From contig JAFXPE010000025.1 in NCBI GenBank assembly GCA_017528205.1, positions 1 through 57,038 on the forward strand: a stretch of 57,038 bases of DNA, read 5' to 3'. This document shows, piece after piece, positions 1-10,700 of the stretch; the first letter of the stretch is position 1, and the number at the start of each line of letters is the position of its first letter. Source of the DNA: Alphaproteobacteria bacterium (GTDB lineage: Bacteria > Pseudomonadota > Alphaproteobacteria > RF32 > CAG-239). A program made the position numbers and the translations under genes. Below the pieces are notes generated by a model that saw only the letters and a list, made by a program, of their open reading frames with translations, was not told where the DNA came from and searched no databases.

Positions 1-3000
1 TGATTTCGGTTGAACCTTCGTTCATGCTCACATCAAGTGCCACCTTCAAATCTGCCTTTGCCGAATTCGTACCTAACGTCATTGCAGAAGCATAGTTGGT
101 ATCAATGTGGTCGTTTCGCAAATCAAGCATACCGGTACCACTCATATTGTTCAGCGTTACATAGTTAAACGAACCATATGTTGTTGTGCCGTTAGCTTGT
201 TTAATTGAACCAAGTTTAACATCGGCACTATTATTCAAATTAATTGTTTGGTAAGATACGGTATTATTGAATACATACTGACCACCACGTTCTGTTGAGT
301 CGGTACTGTTATTGATATTAATTGTACCGTTAGAGCCAGAAGTTCCACTGTTAATGGTACCACCAAAGCTTATGTTCTTTCCGCTTGCCGCATTCATATT
401 AATAGTTGATGTTGCCGAAGAAGTGCTGGCTATGTTTGTAATATCATTATAAACGCTACCGGCTTTATTGTTATAAAAAGTGATACTATCCGATTTTGCC
501 AACAACCCGATGGTTCCGTCTTTATTATAAATAGCGCCACCAGAGCTAGTAACATTGTTATCACGAAAATCGCCGGTAATACTGGTAATGCTACCAGTTT
601 CATTATAAATCGCACTACCAGAATTTCTCGATTCATTATCCACAAAATCACCGATTATTGTGCTGATAACCGCATTCGTTCCCTTATTATAAATCGCCCC
701 GCCATTATCACCGGCCACATTTTCTGCAAAGTCACCGTTAATTGTTTCAATTGTTTTAACATTATATATGGCACCTGCATGACTATTAGAGCTATTGCCG
801 GTAAAGTCACCGGTTATTGTTGTAATTGAACCGCTATTGTCAAGAGCACCTGCACTCGATGAGCCACCTGAGCCACTTGTTTTTTTATTGTTGGTGAAAT
901 CCGCCGTAATTGTCCCGATTGTACCACTATTCCCAAGTGCACCCGCGCCCGCAGTTGTACTGTTATCGGTAAATTCACCGCTGATTGATGTAATTGTGGA
1001 TACATTATTATAAATTGCACCGGCAGACATATTACCACTACTATTCGTCGATTCATTTCCTATAAATTTACCGGTAATTGTTCCGATAGAATTATGATCT
1101 GAATTCAAATATATCGCACCGGCACGCTTTCCTTTATTCTCAGTAAAATCACTTTGAATATTAGTAACATCAGCATACTGATAAAGATAAATCGCGCCAT
1201 ATCCTTCTGCTCCACTTTCTCCATTTACCTCATTTTGCACAAAATCAGCAATAATATTTGTAATTACAGACTTATTATCACTACTGTTACCCTGTAAATA
1301 AACAGTTGCATTTCCATATTTATTATTCTCGAAACGCCCTTTCAAATTTGTAATAGTACTCTTATTAGTATTACTTACAACATTACGGTTCCCGGTCATA
1401 TCATTATTTGTAAACTCTGCATCTATGGTAGTGATAGTACTACTCATATTCGTCAAAACAGCTTCACTACCTTTGTTACTGTCAAACTTACCGGTAATTG
1501 TTCCAATTTCGCCTAAAATATTGCTTATTGCTCTATATGTGCTATTTGCAAAAGTGCCGTCAATAGTTTCTATTTTACCACCACTTTCATTTTGAATACC
1601 CGTAGATGATTTATAGAAGTTACCTTTAATATTGGTAATTTGTGCATTAGTTCCATGATTATAAACTGCATAAGAAGAAGAATTATTACCGGTATTTATA
1701 TTATTGAAGTCGCCGGTTAAGTTGGTAATCGTCGAACCCGCAGTATTTTCCACACCGACTTTACCATCTTTAACATCAACATTAATTGTGCTGATGTTTG
1801 AACCCTCAGCAACTTTCAGTGCCGCACCGCTGGTTATTCCTTCATAGTAACCGTCGGTTACATTTGCCGAAATATTCGTTGTGCTTGTAGCGTCGCTCTC
1901 TCTGAGGCCGATGGCTTTATAATAGCGCACATCGCCGCTCGGATCTGTCAATTTGAACGCACTGGTATCGCTGGCGTTACTTTCCGCATATCTAACAGCC
2001 GCACTCGCCCCTCTCGCCGGTTCCAAAACGCTCGGCATCATTTCTGATAATTTTGCGTTCAATGTTGACATATTTACCAGCTTATCCGTAAACACGAGTT
2101 CGCCGGTCACATCATCATACTTTATGTCAGTATAATAGTTCGCCGCACCGGTAACGTTGTTCAAAATATCTTCCGAAACTTTAACATTTGTATTCTTCAA
2201 AGCTGTTGAACTGGTCAAATTAACCTTGACAGTATCAACCCCATTCTTATAATAGCTTGAATTAAGATTAATCGCATCAATAATCAAACTACTTCCCTTA
2301 TTAAATGTTGCCGAACCGGCGGTAATCGTGTCCCCCAAACCGGTTTTGGTTTTATTGGTGATTTCGGTTGAACCTTCGTTCATGCTCACATCAAGCGCCA
2401 CCTTCAAATCTGCCTTTGCCGAATTCGTACCTAACGTCATTGCAGAAGCACTCAAATCAGTCCCAATACGTTCGTTTCGCATATCAATCATCGCGGTACC
2501 ACTTATATTGTTCAACGTACTGCTTAACTTACCATATGCTGTTGTGCCGTCAGCTTGTTTAATTGAACCAAGTTTAACATCGGCACTATTATACAAATTA
2601 ATTGTTTGGTTAGATACGGTATTGTTGAACACATACTGACCACCACGTTCCGTTTGGTCGGTACTGTTATTGATATTAATCGTACCATTAGAATAGCTGT
2701 AAGTAGAATTATCTTTATCGATGGTACCGCCAAAGCTTATGCTCTTTCCGCTTGCCGCATTCATATTAATAGTTGATGTTGCCGAAGAAGTGCTCGCTGT
2801 GTTCGCAATATCATTATAAGCGCCACCGGCTTTATTGTTATAAAAAGTGATACTATCCGATTTTGCCAACAAGCCGATGGTTCCGTCTTTATTATAAATA
2901 GCGCCACCAGAGCTAGTAGCCTTGTTATCACGAAAATCGCCGGTAATTTTAGTAATGCTGCTACCACTTTCATTATAAATAGCACCACCTCTATAACCGC

Positions 3001-5663
3001 TTCGATTACCTACAAAATCACCGGTCATTGTGCTGATAACCGCATTAGCTCCATTATTATAAATCGCACCGCCATTATCACTGGCCACATTTTCTGTAAA
3101 GTCACCGTTAATTGTTTCGATGGTTTTAGTATTACGTATAGCACCAGCATAAAAATTAGAGCTATTGCCGGTAAAGTTACCGGTCAATGTTGTAATTGAA
3201 CCGGTATTGGTAAGAGCACCTCCATTCCATGAGTCAACTGTTTTTTTATTATTGGTGAAATCCGCCGTAATTGTCCCGATTGTTCCATAATTACCAATCG
3301 CACCTGCTCCCCCACTTGCACTATTATCGGTAAATTCACCGCTGATTGATGTAATTGAACCGAAATAATTTGTAATTGCACCGGCTGCATTTTGGTCCTG
3401 TCCCGTCGACTTATTTCCTATAAATTTACCGGCAATGGTTCCAACAGATGTGCCTGGGTTGTCTAGATATATTGCACCGGCATACCGTGCTTTGTTCTCA
3501 GTAAAATCACCCTGAATTTTATCAACATAAGAATAGTCATCAAGATAAATCGCGCCATATCCATTTCCAGTCTTTGATTCATTTTTAACAAAATCAGCAA
3601 TTATATTTGTAATTACAGACTTATTATCACTATTGCTACCCAGTAAATAAACAGTTGCATCTCCATATTTATTATTCTCGAAACGCCCTTTCAAATTTGT
3701 AATAGTACTCTTATTAGTATTACTTACAACCTTACCGCTCCCAGTCATATCATTATTTGTAAACTCTGCATCTATGGTTGTGATAGTACCACTGATATTG
3801 CTCAAAACGGTACCACTTACGTTACTGTCAAACTTACCGGTAATAGTATTAATCTTAGAGGCATCACCCGAATTATATATTGATGCCGAAGTGTTATTTG
3901 CAAAAGTGCCGTCAATAGTTCCTATTTCAGCACCTGAAGAATTGTTAACACCAGTACTTGATTTATAGATGTTGCTTTTAATATTGGTAATTTTTGCACC
4001 AGTCCCGTTGTTATAAACTGCATTGCCACTCATATTATTGAAGTCGCCGGTTAAGTTTGTAATCGTCGAACCTGCAGAATTTTCCACACCTCTTTGACCA
4101 CCTTTGAAATCCGCATTAATTGTGCTGATGGTTGAATTCTCAGCAACTTTCAGTGCCGCACCGCTTATTCCTTCATAATAACCATCGGTTACATCTGCTG
4201 AAATATTCGTCGTGCTTGTAGCATCGCTCTCTCTGAGGCCGATGGCTTTATAATAGCGCACATCGCCGCTCGGATCTGTCAATTTGAACGCACTGGTATC
4301 GCTGGCGTTACTTTCCACATACTTAACAGCCGCACTCGCCCCTCTCGCCGGTTCCAAAACGCTCGGAATCTGCTCATCAATCTGCGCCTTGGTGTAATAA
4401 TTACTTGCCAAAGTCTCATTCAACGCACTTTCATTCACCAGCTTGTCGCTAAACACGAGGTTGCCGTTACCATCGTATTCAACCTTTGTAAAGTAGTTAT
4501 TTCCGGTAATATTATTTTGAATATCGTCAGCCAATACATACTTTGCCTTATTGTTCGCATTAGTTGTATCCGTAATCTGTACCGTTGCGGTTTTGCCTGA
4601 ATCCGAATATTTCGTATTGGTCATATTAATTGAATCAATAACAATCCGTCCATCACCGCTAATCGCACTTGATTTACCTTCTAATTTCAATGTATCGGCA
4701 TAATTCTGTTGCGTAGAACCACTTAACCCGAGCTTCACATCAATCCCTATGCCCAAATCTTTATTCAACGTCAAATTAGACAAGATATTATCTTCATCTG
4801 CACCAACATGATTATTCTGCATATTAATATGGGAGAGCGCATTGTTAACTATTGTATCAAGATAAAACGAACCATACGTTACCGAACCGTCATCTTGAAC
4901 AAACTTACCTAAATTAATCGTTGCGCCACTGGCTTTGTTCGTATCCGTACCTATATTAATTGTATGATACTTAACACTATTGTTGAAATTATATTCACCG
5001 CCATATACAACTTCATCCTGATTAAGGTTTAAAATGCTATGATCGTTAAGGTTATTTTTACCAACAATCGTACCTCCGAAATTAATTGATTGCCCTCTTA
5101 ACGCATTCAAGTTAATCGAAGATGAACCATCAGTACTATAAGGATTACCTTGCGTTATATCATTATATGTTTTTACACCACCAGATGTAACGGTATTTCC
5201 CTGAAACACCACATTTGTATCCATCGCCGTGATATCAACGTATCGACTACCACTCCCCCATATTTGTTGAATCGCACCACCGCCTCCTACACTAGAGGCA
5301 ACAACTTTGTTATTAGCAAAAAGGGCATCACGTACATTCAGTTCCTTGGATGTATAAATTGCTCCACCATATGCTTTCAGGCTTGATGACGCAGTATTCC
5401 CGATAAAATCACCAACCGCTGTTATGCTGCCGGTGTTTCTAATTGCCCCGCCTTCTTCAGACCCCTTATTATCAATAAAATCACCAGTAATCTTCCCTAT
5501 CGTTCCGCTATTATTCACCCCTTCTTTATTGTTTATAAAGTCACCAGTAATACTTTTGATACTCGCAGTACTATTATTACTAACTGCTACTCCATCGTTA
5601 TTAATAAAATTTCCTACAATATTTTTAATACTTGTGACTTTGTTGGCATATGAGATGCCGTTA
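1..5663 (-). CDS. Giant Pmp-like repeat adhesin, main passenger part (out of frame with its N-terminus; cut by window edge)
   Basis: One minus-strand frame stays open from about 5689 to the window edge (over 1880 codons) and reads as a low-complexity beta-helix-type passenger. Short units of the form I-x-G-D-F-x-x-N alternate with G-G-A-I-Y-N. These FxxN and GGAI motifs are the hallmark of chlamydial polymorphic membrane (Pmp) autotransporters. Larger modules repeat in frame: positions 1 onward match 2359 onward (offset 2358 bp), and 1871-2035 match 4202-4371 almost base for base (offset 2331 bp). The frame has no good start of its own and continues the reading of the signal-peptide-bearing upstream gene after a 1-nt frame change at about 5664-5672. 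The C-terminus, where a beta-barrel would be expected, lies outside the window. A surface adhesin is inferred from motif and architecture. Confidence 0.75.
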
Positions 5664-6737
5664 TTATATATTAACAGTACCTTCGTTTTCTACAAAGTCT
5701 CCTGTAATATCACCTACTGTTCCCTCATTATATAGTGCCGCTCCATTACCTCCAGTATCTCTAACTACTTTATTATTGGTAAAATCACCTTTAATATCTC
5801 CAATTACACCACTAAAATAATTATAAATTGTCCCGGCAGCGGTACCGCTTCCCGTATGACCTCTGAAACTACCTGTAATACTGCCAATTTCGCCAATGTT
5901 TTCTATGGCATTACGACCATTATCGATAAACTCAGCGTTGATTGAACCAATTTTAGCGTCACCTCCATTATATATTCCATTAACGCTATTCCCGATAAAA
6001 TTACCAGTAATACTTCCGGTAATTCCACTATTCTGTATAGCTGGGATGTTATTACTTCCCTTCATATTACCGCTAAAATTGCCAATTATACTACCAACCG
6101 TCGCATTATACCCAACAGTTAAAACACCATTACCCCCTGTCACTTTATTACCGACAACATCAGCCTTAATAACCCCGACATTTGCACCATTGGTTACTTT
6201 CAATACAGGATCGCTTCCGCTCAAACCTTGGTAAAATCCGCCGATAATACTCTCATTCAAAGCGGTATTTTGCGCATCTGAAGTTGAACTGACTGTAGCC
6301 ATGTAATAATCATAAACTTCTGCACCGCTATTGGTTTTGCGCTTAATCCGTACATACTTTGCCTTTTCCTCCGCACTTAATGCATCATAATCACTGTCGG
6401 TAATGGTCGTATTTTTCGCCCAAGAGATTTTACTTGAGTCGGAGGTCATGTATTTTGGATCGAGCGTAATTTTCCAGTATTTTCCATTTTCATCAATAAA
6501 CGAATAATCGCTCTCTGTACCGGCCTTAATTGTGAAAATATCACCAACAACATGCACGCCACTTTCTGCTACCGACGTGATTTGCTCAGCCGTCGGCGAT
6601 GCTTCTGCCTCGCTCGGCGCCATTATGGCCGCCGCGCCTAGGGCGAATAGTCCAACGTTTATCATCCAACATTTCTTTAGGACACTCCGATATTGTCTGG
6701 TGAGTAATCCGATTGCGGTGCGAGTATATTTTAACAT
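5664..6737 (-). CDS. Giant Pmp-like adhesin, N-terminal fragment with extended signal peptide (357 aa, ends at frameshift)
   Basis: The ATG at 6737 follows a GAAGGG ribosome-binding site; an upstream in-frame extension has none. Residues 1-46 form a long export signal: a basic stretch (KYTR, RQYR, KK) about 25 residues long, then a hydrophobic core, then an Ala-rich cleavage zone. This resembles the extended signal peptides of large autotransporters. From about residue 150, G-x-I-x-G-x-F-x-x-N repeats begin, matching those of the downstream open frame. The frame ends at a TAA in an AT-rich tract (5664-5672), while the next frame continues the same repeat pattern. The break is therefore a frameshift: real decay, phase variation or assembly error. 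A consensus promoter lies at 6808-6836. Adhesin function is inferred. Confidence 0.75.
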   Translation of the reverse strand: MLKYTRTAIGLLTRQYRSVLKKCWMINVGLFALGAAAIMAPSEAEASPTAEQITSVAESGVHVVGDIFTIKAGTESDYSFIDENGKYWKITLDPKYMTSDSSKISWAKNTTITDSDYDALSAEEKAKYVRIKRKTNSGAEVYDYYMATVSSTSDAQNTALNESIIGGFYQGLSGSDPVLKVTNGANVGVIKADVVGNKVTGGNGVLTVGYNATVGSIIGNFSGNMKGSNNIPAIQNSGITGSITGNFIGNSVNGIYNGGDAKIGSINAEFIDNGRNAIENIGEIGSITGSFRGHTGSGTAAGTIYNYFSGVIGDIKGDFTNNKVVRDTGGNGAALYNEGTVGDITGDFVENEGTVNI

Positions 6738-6807
6738 GGTCTGGTTCCCTTCAATGGTGCATAAAATTAATATCCCGTAGGCAGAATCCCACCTACACTT
6801 GCACGAT

Positions 6808-6836
6808 ATTCTAACGAAAATTCGCGAGCAAGTCAA
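6808..6836 (-). promoter_or_regulatory. Sigma70 promoter of the giant adhesin gene
   Basis: On the minus strand TTGACT (6836-6831) and TAGAAT (6813-6808) are separated by exactly 17 bp. The start codon is about 70 bp downstream. A perfect DnaA-box sequence, TTATCCACA (plus strand 6838-6846), abuts the -35 element. Confidence 0.7.
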
Positions 6837-7211
6837 GTTATCCACAAACAAAAAATTTATTGCGCATTTTCAACAAGTTATCTGCGATTTCAGGCGATTT
6901 TTCTTAACGAAAACTTAATTGCAAAACCTAAATTTTTGGTTAATTTGTGCTGATTTTTGCTTATTTTGCGCTGTTTTTACAGCTTTCATCTAGTGTTTAC
7001 TCTAATTTTATTGAATTTTACCTGACTATTACCTGATGAATCACTATAAATCCTTGACAGAATCGGGAGTTTATGAAATTAGTCATATTACTAAAGTTAT
7101 ATTTATACCGTCTTATCAACAAAAATGTATAAATCGGTATGTATAATAATGACGCTTTTCCGCGCCTTTCCGCATTTTCCTCCGAGTCGCTTTATTTTGA
7201 CAAAAAAGAAT
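6837..7211. other. AT-rich gene-free spacer with DnaA-box-like 9-mers
   Basis: No coding frame is supported here. The stretch is strongly AT-rich and holds TTATCCACA at 6838-6846 (a perfect DnaA box) and TTATCAACA at about 7114-7122 (one mismatch). Whether DnaA binds is unknown. No replication-origin genes such as dnaA, hemE or parAB are visible in the window. Confidence 0.4.
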
Positions 7212-7652
7212 GACAATAACTCGTCATTCTGAGGGAGTTTAACGACCGAAGAATCTCTGCTCTCGCCGTGCAACAGTATTAGTCAATTATATGGCTACTT
7301 CATTAAACCCCCAAAGCCGCAGAGCAACGAATGAGATTCTTCGCTTGCGCTCAGAATGACAATAACTCGTCATTCTGAGGGAGTTTAACGACCGAAGAAT
7401 CTCTGCTCTCGCCGTGCGACAGTATTAGTCAATTATATGACTAATTCATTAAACCCCCAAGGCCGCAAAGCAACGAATGAGATTCTTCGCTTGCGCTCAG
7501 AATGACAATAACTCGTCATTCTGAGGGAGTTTAACGACCGAAGAATCTCTGCTCTCGCCGTGCAACAGTATTAGTCAATTATATGGCTACTTCATTAAAC
7601 CCCCAAGGCCGCAGAGCAACGAATGAGATTGCCGGTCGTTGCCGGCAATGAC
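7212..7652. repeat. Three tandem 146-bp palindromic repeats
   Basis: Copies begin at 7212, 7358 and 7504 with an exact 146-bp period and only a few substitutions. Within each unit a left arm (ATTCTGAG ... GAAGAATCTC) is the inverted complement of a right arm (GAGATTCTTC ... CTCAGAAT), so each can fold as a long imperfect hairpin. The third copy replaces its right arm with a different hairpin, TTGCCGG-tcgt-TGCCGGCAA, yet still ends in phase at GAC. The same GCCGG hairpin recurs at about 13292-13313. The whole resembles REP/MITE-like intergenic repeats; no transposase is present. Confidence 0.85.
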
Positions 7653-7678
7653 AGTCTCTTTTTCACCCTACGGACACA

Positions 7679-7710
7679 AAAAATGCTCCCGAAATTTCAG
7701 GAGCATTTTT
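7679..7710 (-). terminator. Intrinsic terminator of the pilin-like operon
   Basis: An 11-bp stem (AAAAATGCTCC with GGAGCATTTTT) around a 10-nt loop is followed by a T-run on the minus strand. It lies 18 bp past the stop codon of the 1345-aa gene. Confidence 0.85.
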
Positions 7711-7727
7711 CAGACTATATCAACATC

Positions 7728-10700
7728 TTACCACAATTCGTCGTACTTCATTGACGGGTCGTTCAACTTCTTGCGGAAGTTCAAAGTACCGTCGGCATCC
7801 GGTTTGTAAGAATCCGGATAGTAGTTTTCAACTTGCGGCAATTGACCGGTGGTGTTGTATATATCTGTGGCAATATCGCCTAAGCGGTTAGCACTATCCC
7901 AATAACAATAGGTGGTAACAAAGGCCTCCAACGAGGTGTATTGTACCGGGAAGACGTTCCACAGAAGATTATTTTCATCCATTCTCATCAATTGATTTGT
8001 ATTGCTCAACAACTTGCTGTATGTAGCTTCCGGATAGATAAAGCCCATCATAAGCGCCCAGGCGCGGGTATAAGGAGCTCCCGAATCAGCCTCATTCTTG
8101 CCATCATCAAGTGGGAAGGCTTGTGTGTACATACGAGTGTTCTTTTGGAAGACCATAGGCTCCAAAGCATCTCCGGTTGAAGTCAAGATATAACGTGTGC
8201 CGGTATCGCGAATGCTGCCACCCTCATACCAGTCAGTCAAATCATCATCAATAACCGTGCTTCTTAAAGAAACTTTTTCGACTTTTCCGACCAATGTTTC
8301 ATCAGAGAGCTTGATATCCTTGGTTTTTCCGGTTCTCGATGGCTCATACTTAACTGTTCCGATATAGTATGTATCGTCGTAATCAACATCAACTCCGTCA
8401 ACCTTATTGGCAGTGTTATAACGATTGTCCGTGCTGGCACCGCTAACCGCAGGCGAAAGCGTGGTTCTTACGTCATCATACGATTCATACTCTTTGCAGA
8501 TTTTGGTTCCATTCACGGTTTGCCAACTCTTACATTTTTCGCCGCCGATTACAAAGTTGCGTTGATATGTCGGGTTAGCCTCGTTTTGGCTTGGTCTTTG
8601 ACTGATTACCTTGTCGAACGCAGCTTTAATTTTGCCTAAATGAGTTAATGCCGTGTTTGAATCATTGGCATGCACTCCGCCAGGAATGGTTTCACCCTCT
8701 TTAAGATTAAACATATCCGCCACATCTACCGTATGCCCGCTGCTGTTTTTGGCTTTTCCCGGATAATCACTTTCAGCCAACTGACCGGCCTGTGCCATGG
8801 AAATACTTGCCGGAGTTACCTGAATCACCTTCTGATATCCCGGAGGACATTGCGGAACCGGCACCAATCCGATTACTGCCGAAGCCGGTTTTGCCGTAGG
8901 ATCACCGCTGACATTGTCTTTTCTGCCGTTAATATCACATGAGTGACCTGAGCACTTAAGTTTATATTTACTCGGATCGCGTCCTAAGCCGTCAAACATA
9001 TCTTCCGTCCAAGTGTTGGTGGCGGTATAAATGGCCTTGGTGATAAAGTCTGGCAAAATATCGCTCAAACGGGCACCGCTTCGCGACACCAACTTAATGT
9101 CGTTCATCACGGAAGTGTACGCCGGATTTACCATGTAGGTATCATAGCGATTTGCGCCCTCTGAGCCGTTGAATACTTCGTAAACAGACTTGCTTGAAGT
9201 ACCGCCGGCAGAATTCTTAAACTTCCCTTTGAACATATCCGGAACTTGTACACGGTTACCGCTTCCGTCAACGTTGTTAGCCACAAAACGGCTGGCTCTG
9301 ACAACGCCGCGGCCTTCATCGGCCGTGAAAGTTTTATGCTGGCCTTCAGTACCAACTTGCGCCTTATCCGGAGCAATATCAATCAAACCTCTGCGAACAT
9401 AAATACTACCCGGCCTAATGTTGCGCGAGGTTTCACCACTTTCTGCGGTTGTGTTATAGTAAGTTGTTTTATTACCCGGTTCTTTGGTATATGCCGCAGT
9501 GTTCCCCGGTTCCAAATCAATGTATAACAATCCTTTAACCTCATCCGTATCATTGGACGCAGTTTTACCTCTCACAATATTAACGGACGCATCAGTATCT
9601 TCCGGCCCCATAGCCAAATAACGAACGTTATCCCCAACATCGGAAAAGACTGTGGCGCCATGACCGGCAATTTGATAATTTTCAGCTTTATCGTTCGTTC
9701 CAGCTGCCGGAACAGATGCCGGAGAGTCAACTATATTTCCACTCGGTTCTGTTGCATTGTTTCCGCGAACGGTAAAGAGCGGAGCCGTTGTATCTTGGCC
9801 GTTTGCATCTTTAGCAATACCGGAAATTCTGAAGTTGCCTTTGTGAATATTTATGTTTGCTCCTTTGCCGTAATTAACCTGATATTGCGTTTCCTCATTT
9901 ATATCAAAATCACGATCTTTACCATCTTTGATGTTGCCGATGTTAATTATGTTATCTTTCATATTCATAACAATTTCATCTGTCGCCAAATCCAAATATT
10001 TATTGTTTTGGACCTTTTCGACAATGCCATCCTCGCTCATTACAATTTGAGACGGGTGGGTGGTAATGGATTTGTCATCTTTATTGGCGGCATCACCGGC
10101 ACGCAACGCAACCAAATTAGTCTTAATTTCGACTTGCGTTCCCGGCTTTGCGTTGGAATATTGAGCATTAGGCTCATGAATGTGAACACCGTTTTCATCA
10201 ACATCCATCCACTTAAACGCCTGATCAATTTGTTTTGAACCTACAGATAATTTAGAAGCTCTTACTTTTGGCGTATCAAGCTGTCCGGCGGTCAATAAGC
10301 CTTGAACAACCTCATTACCATCAATATCAACCCCAAAATCCGGAATGGCAGCATAATCCTCAGCCTTTAATTTGTTAACGCCACTAGGCAAGGCGTCGCC
10401 GCTTGTATTTACCGACACAAGAGCTTTTTTGTTGCCGTAAGTACCGGCATCTTTAGCCTCATGAATATGAAGCGATTTATCAGTAGTGGCGTCAGCTGCC
10501 AAAATATCAATTTTACGTGGACTACCATCTTTAGCATCAATTGCCACTGTGGTATCATATATATTCATGGTGTTTACATTACCCTCGGTATTAGCCTGAA
10601 TGGCGTAAGTATCCGTACTACCCATCTTTGTTTTACCTAACTCAAAGTGGGTTCCGTCAAATGTCAAATGTCCGTTTGTTTTGGCATCTATTTCGTTAAA

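Noticed and set aside
430..651. Short minus-strand frames in 1-5.6 kb (for example 430-651, 2524-2733, 2761-2988)
   Set aside because: They are off-frame readings of the repeat DNA; the long open adhesin frame explains the region.
5896..6234. Plus-strand frames across the adhesin and its signal region
   Set aside because: They oppose a gene with a good promoter, ribosome-binding site and signal peptide, and their products are low-complexity translations of repeat DNA.
7212..7652. Tandem repeats as a CRISPR array
   Set aside because: The units are 146 bp with no short-repeat/unique-spacer pattern, and no cas genes are present.
9660..10238. Plus-strand 192-aa frame inside the prepilin-like gene
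   Set aside because: It is antisense to a well-supported 4-kb gene and has no ribosome-binding site or recognisable domain.
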